Of a stretch of 8,911 bases of DNA, positions 1 through 7,041 are shown one piece after another (the first letter of the stretch is position 1; every line of letters begins with the position of its first letter). The notes below the pieces were generated by a model. The model saw only the letters and a list, made by a program, of their open reading frames with translations, searched no databases and was not told where the DNA came from. The position numbers and the translations under genes were made by a program. This DNA is from Bacteroidales bacterium (GTDB lineage: Bacteria; Bacteroidota; Bacteroidia; Bacteroidales; GCA-2748055): the NCBI GenBank assembly GCA_023135025.1, contig JAGLTY010000063.1, positions 1 to 8,911 of the forward strand, given 5' to 3'.

Positions 1-710
1 TTCTCCGGAAGTGAAATGTTTTCCAGCGGGTAGAGATCTACATACTCTTTGGGCGACTGACGCGGATCGTGGGGCGCATTGAAGGCCACATACATAAAGA
101 ACGGCTGTCCAGATACCGAAGCTTCATCCAGAAAGCCCATGGTTTCATTGGCCACCACCTCACTCCAGTGGGTTCCACCCTCCCAGAATCCTCCGAAAGT
201 GGTATCCCACGGGGTCCACTCCCAATCATCTTCATTAAGCGGCCGGTCGTACATCTCAGATACCTGACCCGGCATGCCACCCCTCACAGATCCCACATGT
301 TGAAAGATCTCAGCAGGTTCAATATTCACATGCCACTTCCCGGTCATATAGGTATCGTAACCCAAGCGCTCCATCTCCTTGCTCCACAGCTGGCCACCGG
401 CAGCCAGTGTATCCAGTCCTTCCTCCAGTGCATTGGCCCTCCAGAGGAACCTTCCGGTATTGATCATGGTTCGGGAGGCCACACAGACAGCTCCGTGCCA
501 CCCTCCCATATTGTAGGCAGTAGTAAAGACAGTTCCCTGCCGTGCCAGTTCATCAAGGGTGGGGGTAATTACCTCCTGGTTTCCCAGTTCCCTGATGGTA
601 TTGTAACACTGGTCATCGGCAAAGATAAAGAGGATATTGGGGGGGGACTCTTTACTGCTACAGGAGAAGAGCAGGGCTGTTAACAATAGTACAACAATGA
701 TTTTGTGCAT
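1..710 (-). CDS. Lipoprotein sulfatase, formylglycine type (3' end cut by window edge)
   Basis: This is the N-terminal 236 residues of a type I sulfatase, which hydrolyses a sulfate ester on a glycan. Translation from the ATG at 710 begins with a lipoprotein signal peptide: a charged start, a hydrophobic stretch to about residue 15, and lipobox LLFSC with acylated Cys17. Mature protein is therefore expected on an envelope membrane. Family marks are the metal-site Asp32-Asp33 in NILFIFADDQ, the formylglycine motif C76-V-A78-S-R80 followed by TMIN-T-G, the GKWH box (124-127) and NAPHDP with His214. The Cys rather than Ser motif means it depends on a maturation enzyme encoded elsewhere. It is the last visible gene of the fucose operon, 14 bp after the fucosidase stop, which suggests a sulfated fucose-containing substrate; exact linkage specificity cannot be read. 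A run of eight C (minus strand) lies at codons 22-24. The reading frame runs off the left end without a stop. Confidence 0.93.
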   Translation of the reverse strand, partial: MHKIIVVLLLTALLFSCSSKESPPNILFIFADDQCYNTIRELGNQEVITPTLDELARQGTVFTTAYNMGGWHGAVCVASRTMINTGRFLWRANALEEGLDTLAAGGQLWSKEMERLGYDTYMTGKWHVNIEPAEIFQHVGSVRGGMPGQVSEMYDRPLNEDDWEWTPWDTTFGGFWEGGTHWSEVVANETMGFLDEASVSGQPFFMYVAFNAPHDPRQSPKEYVDLYPLENISLPE

Positions 711-724
711 GGCTAATAGTTGGT

Positions 725-2242
725 TTACCTGATTTCAATTTTAAATACTACGGCCATCTCATCGGTGGCCTCTCCGGGGGTAACCAGTGACAACCCCTTT
801 TCCGTCACTTCCCATTCAATATGATCACTGCATCCCATTAGCGCGACCGAGGCTATCTCCATGGGATCGGACAGACTATCTTCTGCAAAAGCAGTCAGCG
901 TTATCTCCTCTCCGGCTCCCGGCCATCCCAGCAATGTGGCATAAATCAGGTCTCCCTTTGTTGTATAGCGGACATCTTTCCATGAGTACTTGATCTTCAG
1001 GAATTCCTGGTGATGTTTAAAATGACCCTCGGGCTCTTTGGTAGGTCCTTCGCCAAAAGTATACCAGGGGCGCGTATCGTATATGGACTCTCCATACGTG
1101 TCGAGCCAGGCTCCCATATCCAGCAACACCTTCTTCTGGTTATGGGGTATGGTGCCATCCGCCTTTGGAGATACATTCAGCAGCAACACTCCGTTCTTGC
1201 TCACAATATCGATCAGTACATGCAGCAGATCGGCCGATCCTTTAATCTCCAGGTTTTCGGTATAGCACCAGCTTCCCTTACTGATGGTCTCATCGGTCAT
1301 CCAAGGCTCCTCCCCGATCTGGTTCTTCCTCGATTTCTCCAGATCGTCCACCGTATAGTTAATGGGAAGATCCTCCTGCTTCCTAACAATCACAACCTCT
1401 TTGTCCCATTTCTCCGCTTCATTCAGAAAGTAGGCACTGAACTTCTGACGATAAGCCTCTGGAATCTGATCCAGCACGTAGTCAAACCAAATGATATCGG
1501 GCTGGTATTGGTCAATGACCTCCTTTAGTTTTCCAAACCACAACTCTTCCAGCCACTGCTCCTCCGGTATATTTCCATAGAGGTATTTCAACTGTTCGTC
1601 GTCCGATGCAGGAGGCATTCCCTTGAAAAAGGGGTAGTGGCTCAGCTCATACCCCTCACTCCTCGAACCAGTTTCGGTACTGTCGAAACGCTGCAACTGC
1701 TTGGAGTGGTGAAAGGTGGTGATCAGCTTCATATCCCTCTTTTTAAGGGCCTGTGCCAATTCACCTGTAATATCTCTTTTGGGTCCCATATCAGCCACAT
1801 TCCACGGAGTGACCTCGCTGTTCCACATGGAGAAACCATCGTGGTGCTCTGCCACCGGTCCGGCAAACCTGGCCCCAGCCTTTTGAAACAGGTCGGCCCA
1901 CTCCTCAGCATCAAAATGCTCGGCTGTGAACATGGGTACGAAATTGTGGTACCCAAACTCCGAAGGGTGTCCATAGGTCTCCAGGTGGTGCCTGTAGATG
2001 TGGTGGTTCTCAAAATGCATGTTTCTGGGATACCATTCACTGCCATAAGCGGGAACAGAGTAAACCCCCCAGTGGAAATAGATGCCCAGCTTGGCATCCC
2101 GAAACCACTCCGGAGAGGCATTGTGTTTTGAGAGAGATTTCCAATCTGCAGCATAGGTTACCGATTCAGTTACTTCCGGTTTTTTCGGACCGGCACATGA
2201 TGTAAGCAGTGCGATCAATACCAGGCCAGCATACTTCTTCAT
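725..2242 (-). CDS. Lipoprotein alpha-L-fucosidase, family GH29
   Basis: The 505-residue protein is a GH29 retaining alpha-L-fucosidase that releases L-fucose from glycans. It starts with a lipoprotein signal peptide (MKKYAGLVLIALLTSC, lipobox LLTSC, Cys16), so it should act in the periplasm or at the cell surface. Visible family motifs are FHWGVYSVPAYGSEW (residues 56-70), EHHDGFSMW (132-140), and PDIIWFD (248-254). Asp254 in the last motif matches the GH29 catalytic nucleophile position. LLNVSPKADG (354-363) closes the barrel, and a beta-rich C-terminal domain follows from about 410. Length agrees with single-barrel GH29 enzymes and the frame is intact. It lies 11 bp after the zinc dehydrogenase gene and 14 bp before the sulfatase, so hydrolysis and desulfation are probably co-expressed with uptake and catabolism. 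Linkage preference (alpha-1,2/3/4/6) cannot be told from sequence alone. The start is the ATG directly before the signal peptide. Confidence 0.95.
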   Translation of the reverse strand: MKKYAGLVLIALLTSCAGPKKPEVTESVTYAADWKSLSKHNASPEWFRDAKLGIYFHWGVYSVPAYGSEWYPRNMHFENHHIYRHHLETYGHPSEFGYHNFVPMFTAEHFDAEEWADLFQKAGARFAGPVAEHHDGFSMWNSEVTPWNVADMGPKRDITGELAQALKKRDMKLITTFHHSKQLQRFDSTETGSRSEGYELSHYPFFKGMPPASDDEQLKYLYGNIPEEQWLEELWFGKLKEVIDQYQPDIIWFDYVLDQIPEAYRQKFSAYFLNEAEKWDKEVVIVRKQEDLPINYTVDDLEKSRKNQIGEEPWMTDETISKGSWCYTENLEIKGSADLLHVLIDIVSKNGVLLLNVSPKADGTIPHNQKKVLLDMGAWLDTYGESIYDTRPWYTFGEGPTKEPEGHFKHHQEFLKIKYSWKDVRYTTKGDLIYATLLGWPGAGEEITLTAFAEDSLSDPMEIASVALMGCSDHIEWEVTEKGLSLVTPGEATDEMAVVFKIEIR

Positions 2243-2253
2243 TTTATTTGGTT

Positions 2254-3276
2254 TTAGGGTCTGAAATCTACAAGAATTTTCATCACGCTACCCGGCTCCC
2301 CGGCCCACTCCTTCAGGGCATCAGCAGCCTCATCAGGCTTCACCTTTCTGGTAATCATTTTGTCCAGAGGGAAGGTACCTTTCTCCATGTAGGAGATAAC
2401 TGTCCTGAAATCTTCCGGCGTGGCATTGCGCGATCCTATGATATTGAGCTCTTTCTGCACAAACAGTTTGGTGGCAAAAGAGACCTCACTTGCGGCATAA
2501 CCGATACAGATCACCCTTCCGGTAAAGGCCACCTCATCCACTGCAGCACGATAGGTAACCGGGTTACCGGCCGCCTCCACCACCACATCCGGACCATCTC
2601 CACCGGTAAGGCGTTCAAGCTCCTGATGCAGATCCAACACTCTTGAATTGATGGAATGGTGCGCTCCCAAAGCGATGGCCAAATCCAGTTTATTTTCATC
2701 AATATCCACAGCTATTACAGTGGCTCCACGAAGTGCTGCACCTGCAATGGCCCCTGCACCGATCATGCCGCATCCAAGCACCATCACCACATCGGACTTA
2801 TCTACCCGTCCGCGCTTAATGGCATGAAATCCGACGGTAAGCGGCTCCACCATGGCCAGCTCCAGCTCGTTAAGGTTCGGAGCTGGCAGAATCTTCTGCC
2901 AGGGAATGGTGATATACTCCTGCATGGCTCCTTCGCGCTGCACACCCAGGGTCTGGTTCTCCCTGCAGGCATAACTCCTCCCCCTTCTGCATGAGGGACA
3001 GTCTCCGCAGTTTGTATAGGGCACCACCGTCACTGCATCGCCCACAGCAAAGCCATCCGGAACCTCTTTCCCCAGCGCAGTGATCACGCCGGAGATCTCG
3101 TGTCCGGGTACCCTGGGATAGATCACCATAGAGTTTTTACCCAGGTAGGTGCTCAGATCTGAACCACAGAAACCTACATATTGCATTCGGAGTAATACCT
3201 CTCCCCGGGCTGGAATGGGAGTGTCAACCTCCCTTACTGAAACTTCTCCCGGAGTACTGATTACAACTGCTTTCAT
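2254..3276 (-). CDS. Zinc-dependent medium-chain alcohol dehydrogenase of the fucose operon
   Basis: This 340-residue NAD(P)-dependent medium-chain dehydrogenase has an N-terminal GroES-like catalytic domain and a Rossmann domain. Catalytic zinc ligands are probably Cys37 (GFCGSD) and His59-Glu60 (PGHE), with Glu144 nearby. The structural zinc site is complete: Cys90, Cys93, Cys96 and Cys104. The nucleotide loop is GCGMIG (168-173), with Asp191 at the end of the second strand, which favours NAD+ over NADP+. It resembles sorbitol, threonine and L-galactonate 5-dehydrogenases (LgoD/YjjN type). The gene sits 11 bp after the aldo/keto reductase and 11 bp before the fucosidase. The operon context points to oxidation of L-fucose, L-fuconate or 2-keto-3-deoxy-L-fuconate. 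L-fuconate is 6-deoxy-L-galactonate, so an LgoD-like substrate fits chemically, but this is inference. The protein family is secure; the substrate is not. Confidence 0.9.
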   Translation of the reverse strand: MKAVVISTPGEVSVREVDTPIPARGEVLLRMQYVGFCGSDLSTYLGKNSMVIYPRVPGHEISGVITALGKEVPDGFAVGDAVTVVPYTNCGDCPSCRRGRSYACRENQTLGVQREGAMQEYITIPWQKILPAPNLNELELAMVEPLTVGFHAIKRGRVDKSDVVMVLGCGMIGAGAIAGAALRGATVIAVDIDENKLDLAIALGAHHSINSRVLDLHQELERLTGGDGPDVVVEAAGNPVTYRAAVDEVAFTGRVICIGYAASEVSFATKLFVQKELNIIGSRNATPEDFRTVISYMEKGTFPLDKMITRKVKPDEAADALKEWAGEPGSVMKILVDFRP

Positions 3277-3287
3277 CTTTTATGCAC

Positions 3288-4337
3288 TTATAAATAGTTG
3301 TAGTCCCGGTCCATCAATCCCTCCTGTTTCATCGCTTTCCAGAAGGATTCGGGAACCTTCCGCTGCAGGATCTCAACATTGCTATTCATCTTCTCCGGCT
3401 TGCTGGTGTTCAGTGCAATACTTACAACAGCGGGATGGGACAACCCAAAATGGAGAGCCACATCGCCCGGAGCAACTGCATGCTTCCCGCACAATGCATT
3501 GAACGCATCCCTCCATCCAAACAGTTTCCTTCCCATTTCTGAAGCAGGATCCACCTCTTTGTAGTCAAACTTATCTCCTCCCGTTAAAAAGCCTCCATGA
3601 AAAACCGCCGAGTTGATGATTCCTACGTTATCTCTTTCCAGCTGGTCCATAAACTCAAGAATCTCCTTTGGATGCCTGAAGATGGTGAAGCTATTGGCAA
3701 ACATCACCCAGTCGAACGGCACATGCCCATAAAGCTCCCTGATAATTTTCCACTCCTTGGAACCAATCCCCACCGCCTTTACTCTCCCCTCTCTTTTCAG
3801 ATCAAAGAGGGCTCTGTAGGACTCCAGAATCTCTATCAACCGCCGGTCGCGGTCTGCCGGATCGCTGGCTGCCAGCAGGTATTCATCGGGATCGTGAACC
3901 GACACCACCTCTGCATGGTAAGTGCCTCCCAACAGCTCCTCTCCCTGTTCAAAGCAGTTGATGATTCCTTCGTAACCAAAGGTCTGTATACAATCATTTT
4001 CCAATCCGGCCCATGCCCCCGGTTCAAAGGTGGGTTCGTCCGTAGTTAGCGGAACACGATACCATCCCAGCTTGTTACTAATAACCACATCGCCGGAATC
4101 GATCCCCAGCTCCGCCAATCCTTTGCCTATGACCTCCAGGGCCAGGCCCGCACCATATTTCCCGGCCGTATCGATCACCACCGGTTTTTCGGTGCATTCA
4201 AACCACCTCTTGATCAACTCCAGCTTCTCCCCGTATGGAAGTTCCCTGTAAAGGTTTCCCAGGTAACTGGTGCCATAGACCACCTGCGACACCTGAAGGG
4301 TAGTATTTCCCAATGGTCTCTTTGCTGTGAGTTTCAT
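3288..4337 (-). CDS. Aldo/keto reductase, probable L-fucose (D-threo-aldose) 1-dehydrogenase
   Basis: This 349-residue protein of the aldo/keto reductase superfamily probably oxidises L-fucopyranose at C1 to L-fuconolactone, the first step of the non-phosphorylated fucose pathway. The AKR catalytic tetrad can be placed as Asp56 and Tyr61 (VVIDTAGKYG), Lys89 (VVISNKLGW) and His148 (VVSVHDPDEY). Late-barrel segments include INSAVFHGGFLTGG (241-254), and the family-typical NTSKPEKM lies at 310-317. An ATG at 4335-4337 is preferred. The frame can be extended to a TTG at 4367, but that would overlap the permease gene and add ten residues lacking family character (MRTKNEIFDT). The start follows the permease stop by 19 bp, and the stop lies 11 bp before the zinc dehydrogenase. 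AKR L-fucose dehydrogenases are known from Pseudomonas- and Xanthomonas-type pathways. Assignment rests on operon context plus family similarity; other aldoses with the same configuration, such as L-galactose or D-arabinose, could also be oxidised. Confidence 0.88.
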   Translation of the reverse strand: MKLTAKRPLGNTTLQVSQVVYGTSYLGNLYRELPYGEKLELIKRWFECTEKPVVIDTAGKYGAGLALEVIGKGLAELGIDSGDVVISNKLGWYRVPLTTDEPTFEPGAWAGLENDCIQTFGYEGIINCFEQGEELLGGTYHAEVVSVHDPDEYLLAASDPADRDRRLIEILESYRALFDLKREGRVKAVGIGSKEWKIIRELYGHVPFDWVMFANSFTIFRHPKEILEFMDQLERDNVGIINSAVFHGGFLTGGDKFDYKEVDPASEMGRKLFGWRDAFNALCGKHAVAPGDVALHFGLSHPAVVSIALNTSKPEKMNSNVEILQRKVPESFWKAMKQEGLMDRDYNYL

Positions 4338-4356
4338 TGTATCAAAAATTTCATTC

Positions 4357-5658
4357 TTAGTGCGCAAAAGTCCTGGTCCGGTATCCGTAAAGTGCCACCA
4401 CCACGAAGCAGATCAGCGGGATAATAAAGGAGATATTCTCTGCGGGCATCGACATAATCGTTCCCTGCTTGATAATGGCTCCCTGCAGGGGCGGCATCAC
4501 CGATCCCCCCAGGATCGCCATGATCAGTCCGGCTGCACCAAACTTGGCATCCTCGCCCAGCCCCCTGAGCGCGATACCGTAAATGGTGGGGAACATCAGC
4601 GACATACAGGCAGAGACCCCTACCAGACAGTAAAGACCAAATATCCCCTGGATCAGGATCACCCCGGAAACCAGGGCAAATCCTCCAATGGCGAAAAACA
4701 TCAGCAGGCGGCCGGGCCTCACATACCGCATCAGGAAAGTACTGACAAACCTGCTTACAATGAATATGGCCATGGCCACAATGTTGTACTGCTGCGACAG
4801 TACCTCGGCCTCCTGTTCACCCATCCCCTGACTCATAAAATACCTGGTACCATAGTGAACAATAAATGTCCAGCACATGATCTGTGCCCCCACATAGAAG
4901 AATTGTGCCACCACCCCTTCCCGGTAGCGGGGAATAGAGAAGATCCGTTTCAGTGTGGGTATGAAGTTGATGGAGTGGTTGGAGTCCTCATTTTTCGGCA
5001 TCCGCACCGCAGCGATCAGAATAAACATCATGATGATCACAATCCCGATAATGATATAGGGTGAGCTGAGGATATCCAGATCGCTCATCTTCACCGCCTC
5101 AAACTCCTGAGGGCTCAACAGCTCACGCTGGGCCGTATCGCGCGGATCGATGCGTGCCTGGATAAAGGTCTTGGCCAAAAACATCCCGGTAATGGAACCG
5201 ATGGGATTGAACGATTGTGCCAGGTTGAGCCGCTGGGTTGAGCTCTCCTCTGCACCCATGGATAGTATATAGGGATTGGCACTGGTCTCCAGAAAGGAGA
5301 GTCCGCACGTCAAAATAAAATAGGCGATCAGGAAAGGGGCATAGAGACCGATGGCACTGGCCGGGATAAAGAGTATTGCACCGGTAGCATACAATCCAAG
5401 ACCTACCAGGATCCCCGCCTTATAGGTAAAGCGCCTGATAAAGATGGCCGCCGGAAAGGCCATGGCAAAATAGCCCCCGTAAAAGGCCACCTGTACCAGC
5501 GAACCCTGAATGGTATTCATCAGGAATATTTTTGAAAAGGCCTTTACCATGGGGTTGGTAATGTCATTGGCTAACCCCCAGAAGGCAAAACATGAGGTGA
5601 TCAGTATAAAGGGAACCAGGTACTGCTTTTCGAGTACCTTGAACTTTCGCTTCTCCAT
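4357..5658 (-). CDS. fucP: L-fucose:H+ symporter family permease (FucP-like, MFS)
   Basis: This 433-residue inner-membrane protein of the FHS/FucP branch of the major facilitator superfamily is the likely importer of L-fucose. About twelve hydrophobic segments can be placed, near residues 13-31, 52-72, 81-99, 105-128, 147-165, 200-219, 249-268, 291-310, 318-337, 340-361, 373-395 and 409-426. Family marks are GGYFAMAFPA (61-70), LETSANPY (123-130) and RLNLAQSFNPIGS (143-155). Glu124 aligns with the essential Glu135 of E. coli FucP. By eye the E. coli Asp46 position is Asn35 here, with an Asp three residues earlier (Asp32 in WGLANDITNP). The ATG at 5658 is chosen, 5 bp after the lactonase stop. 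A longer TTG start at 5685 would overlap the lactonase and give an uncharacteristic leader. Length matches E. coli FucP (438). Transport of a related sugar cannot be excluded, but the operon supports fucose. Confidence 0.9.
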   Translation of the reverse strand: MEKRKFKVLEKQYLVPFILITSCFAFWGLANDITNPMVKAFSKIFLMNTIQGSLVQVAFYGGYFAMAFPAAIFIRRFTYKAGILVGLGLYATGAILFIPASAIGLYAPFLIAYFILTCGLSFLETSANPYILSMGAEESSTQRLNLAQSFNPIGSITGMFLAKTFIQARIDPRDTAQRELLSPQEFEAVKMSDLDILSSPYIIIGIVIIMMFILIAAVRMPKNEDSNHSINFIPTLKRIFSIPRYREGVVAQFFYVGAQIMCWTFIVHYGTRYFMSQGMGEQEAEVLSQQYNIVAMAIFIVSRFVSTFLMRYVRPGRLLMFFAIGGFALVSGVILIQGIFGLYCLVGVSACMSLMFPTIYGIALRGLGEDAKFGAAGLIMAILGGSVMPPLQGAIIKQGTIMSMPAENISFIIPLICFVVVALYGYRTRTFAH

Positions 5659-5663
5659 TGGTT

Positions 5664-6497
5664 TTAATTTTTTAGTTGGTAGCAATCTATGGCATTCTGA
5701 TATAATATTTTTGTTCTGTCCGTTTCATCCATGGATTCAATGAATTTCAGGACAATCCCCAGCACCTCGCTGTACGCTCCTGCCAGCCTGCATACAGGCC
5801 AGTCGCTTCCCAGCATGATCCGCTCCGGCCCAAAGGTGTTCAATACCGTCTCTATATAGGGTAACAGCTCCTTATACTGCCATAGCTTATGATCCGCTTC
5901 GGTCACCATCCCAGACAACTTGCACCACACATTGGAGTGTACAGCAAGTTTTTCAAGCTCCGTTTTCCAGGGCTCTATCTTCCCGGTCTTAATCTGTGGT
6001 TTACCCATGTGGTCCAGCACAAACCTCTGCCGGGGAAACGCCTTCACCAGCTCTGCTGCACGCCCCAGATGCCTGGGAAAAAGAAGCAGGTCATATACCA
6101 GGTCAAATCTCTCCAGCTGTGCAATCCCCTTTATGAAATCGGGGCACAACATAAAATCATCATCCGGTTCATCATGAATCACATGCCTCACTCCCACCAG
6201 TTTCGAATGAGTGGCAAACACCTCCAACTCTCTTTCCAGGCCCTTAGAGCGGAGATCGAGCCAACCCACCACACCTTCAATAAACCAATGCTCATCTGCC
6301 AGCTTGAGCAGCCAGCGGGTCTCCTCCAGACTTTGCCTGGCCTGTATCACCACCGTACCGGTTATACCGGCCTTTTGTAACTCTTGCTCCAGTTCATCAG
6401 GAAGGTAATCGCGCTTCAGAACAGACATGGAATCATCCATCCACCTGTACTCCTCCAGGTTGTAGTTCCAGAGATGATGATGTGTATCGATCATCAT
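5664..6497 (-). CDS. Amidohydrolase-family L-fuconolactonase
   Basis: The protein of 277 residues belongs to the COG3618 / Amidohydro_2 group of metal-dependent TIM-barrel hydrolases, whose characterised members open sugar lactones such as L-fucono-lactone to L-fuconate. The signature is seen as MMIDTHHHLW at the N-terminus (HxH at His6/His8), LDHMGKP (161-167, His163), WCKLSGM (191-197) and GSDWPVC (230-236, Asp232). It is a cytosolic enzyme, intact and of family length. The upstream mutarotase stop codon TGA shares its A with the ATG chosen here (TGATG), which is typical of translational coupling. A GTG one codon earlier (6500) and an ATG one codon later are alternatives that barely change the protein. 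Position directly after the mutarotase and before the permease supports the second step of non-phosphorylative fucose breakdown. L-rhamnono- or L-galactono-lactone are possible alternate substrates. Confidence 0.9.
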   Translation of the reverse strand: MMIDTHHHLWNYNLEEYRWMDDSMSVLKRDYLPDELEQELQKAGITGTVVIQARQSLEETRWLLKLADEHWFIEGVVGWLDLRSKGLERELEVFATHSKLVGVRHVIHDEPDDDFMLCPDFIKGIAQLERFDLVYDLLLFPRHLGRAAELVKAFPRQRFVLDHMGKPQIKTGKIEPWKTELEKLAVHSNVWCKLSGMVTEADHKLWQYKELLPYIETVLNTFGPERIMLGSDWPVCRLAGAYSEVLGIVLKFIESMDETDRTKILYQNAIDCYQLKN

Positions 6498-6874
6498 CAC
6501 TTTCTATCCAGCTTGTAGATACGTTCCATCAGCTGCCACTTCTCATCGGCTGTGGCTTTGGAAGTTGTCTTCTGAAATCTGGAAACAAAAGCCTCCCACT
6601 CCGACTGGCCGGGCTTTCCGGCCAGCTCGGCCATGGCATGGTCATGATCAAATTCAGGTACTGTGTCCATGATCATAAACAGTCGTGATCCCATGATATA
6701 GATCTCCATGTCGAGAATTCCCACCTCAATCATCCCCTGTGTAATTTCGGGCCAGGTGGCACCGGGCGCATGTACTTTTCTGTACTCACTTATCAATTGT
6801 GGATCATCCTCCAGGGTCAGAGTCTTACAATACCGTTTGTAACAAGCATAGTCTTTTTTCGAAATAAAGGTCAT
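6497..6874 (-). CDS. L-rhamnose/L-fucose mutarotase family protein (RhaM-like)
   Basis: This 125-residue protein is a small alpha/beta-barrel mutarotase of the RhaM/YiiL family, which interconverts alpha and beta anomers of 6-deoxy-hexoses. Visible marks are KRYCKTLTLEDDP (13-25), EYRKVHAPGATWPEI (30-44) with His35 at the position of the E. coli RhaM active-site His22, GILDMEIYI (52-60) and Trp93 in SEWEAF. In this operon the expected substrate is L-fucose, so the beta-anomer is supplied to the C1 dehydrogenase. It is the first gene of the fucose operon, and its TGA overlaps the lactonase start by one base. The first 12 residues (MTFISKKDYACY) look like an extension compared with close relatives as I recall them, which begin near KRYCKTL. 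No other start codon lies between, and an in-frame TGA lies 18-20 bases upstream of the ATG, so the ATG at 6874 is the only reasonable start. Confidence 0.9.
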   Translation of the reverse strand: MTFISKKDYACYKRYCKTLTLEDDPQLISEYRKVHAPGATWPEITQGMIEVGILDMEIYIMGSRLFMIMDTVPEFDHDHAMAELAGKPGQSEWEAFVSRFQKTTSKATADEKWQLMERIYKLDRK

Positions 6875-6893
6875 TTGAAATCTCAGATTAAAT

Positions 6894-6923
6894 CAAACAA
6901 TCAGGCTTCTCAATATAGTCAAA
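6894..6923 (-). promoter_or_regulatory. Weak candidate promoter for the fucose operon
   Basis: On the minus strand a TTTG (complement of 6920-6923) is followed after 18 bases by ATTGTTTG (complement of 6894-6901). This loosely resembles the Bacteroidota sigma-ABfr pattern TTTG, about 19-21 bases, then TAnnTTTG. It would give a leader of roughly 15 bases before the mutarotase ATG. The first two bases of the -7 element do not match and the spacing is short, so this is only a candidate. The -33 element would overlap the T-tract of the terminator upstream. Confidence 0.22.
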
Positions 6924-6957
6924 AAAAAGGAGGCTGCCCCCAGGAAAACAACCTCCT
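6921..6957 (-). terminator. Rho-independent terminator on the minus strand upstream of the fucose operon
   Basis: Read on the minus strand, AGGAGGTTG pairs with CAGCCTCCT to form a 9-bp stem with one U-G wobble. The loop is 12 bases (TTTTCCTGGGGG), and a tract of seven T follows directly. In plus-strand RNA the wobble becomes a C-A mismatch and the A-run precedes the stem, so the element is oriented for minus-strand transcripts. No minus-strand gene ends just before it; the next genes to the right are plus-strand. It may be a leftover from a lost neighbour, a guard against antisense transcription from the mazEF side, or, if transcription starts upstream of it, a leader attenuator. Confidence 0.75.
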
Positions 6958-6995
6958 CAGGAATTCAGGAAAATAAATAATTATTACTTTTATAG

Positions 6996-7024
6996 TTGAC
7001 TTATATATATTTTTACTATATATT
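6996..7024 (+). promoter_or_regulatory. Sigma70-like promoter of the mazEF operon
   Basis: TTGACT (6996-7001) and TATATT (7019-7024) are separated by 17 bases, close to the classical -35/-10 arrangement. Transcription would start near 7031, about 15 bases before the antitoxin ATG. The surroundings are almost pure A/T, so chance matches to TATA-like boxes are easy. If the host is a Bacteroidota member, the usual TAnnTTTG box is not clearly present, which would agree with acquired control DNA. Confidence 0.45.
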
Positions 7025-7029
7025 TATAC
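7004..7029 (+). repeat. Tandem 13-bp direct repeat in the mazEF promoter
   Basis: Two adjacent 13-bp units, TATATATTTTTAC (7004-7016) and TATATATTTATAC (7017-7029), differ at one position. A third, degenerate unit may continue at 7030-7042. They lie over the spacer and -10 region of the candidate promoter, where an autorepressing toxin-antitoxin complex would be expected to bind. The operator role is inference. Confidence 0.5.
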
Positions 7030-7041
7030 CATATATATATG
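7030..7041. promoter_or_regulatory. Perfect 12-bp palindrome CATATATATATG, possible operator
   Basis: The sequence equals its own reverse complement and lies at the predicted mazEF transcription start, ending four bases before the antitoxin ATG. RHH antitoxins commonly repress their own operon by binding short symmetric or repeated sites. Low complexity makes a chance palindrome quite possible. Confidence 0.35.

Noticed and set aside
69..683. Plus-strand open frame of 204 codons
   Set aside because: It lies antisense to the sulfatase, whose catalytic motifs are unmistakable. The plus-strand product has no recognisable domain and is a shadow of GC-biased codons.
1010..2131. Plus-strand open frames (1010-1528 and 1637-2131) and a minus-strand alternate frame (1729-2154)
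   Set aside because: All fall within the GH29 fucosidase, whose motifs run without a break in its own frame.
4338..4367. TTG start extending the aldo/keto reductase by ten residues
   Set aside because: It would overlap the permease stop and adds sequence with no family character; the ATG at 4337 fits better.
4327..5064. Plus-strand open frame of 245 codons, rich in His, Gln and Pro
   Set aside because: It is antisense to the FucP and aldo/keto reductase genes. Low-complexity composition and no motif indicate a shadow frame.
5659..5685. TTG start extending the FucP-like permease by nine residues
   Set aside because: It would overlap the lactonase; the ATG at 5658 directly follows the lactonase stop and gives a usual N-terminus.
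6976..6985. 10-bp palindrome AATAATTATT
   Set aside because: It is short and in low-complexity A/T DNA away from any clear promoter element, so probably chance.
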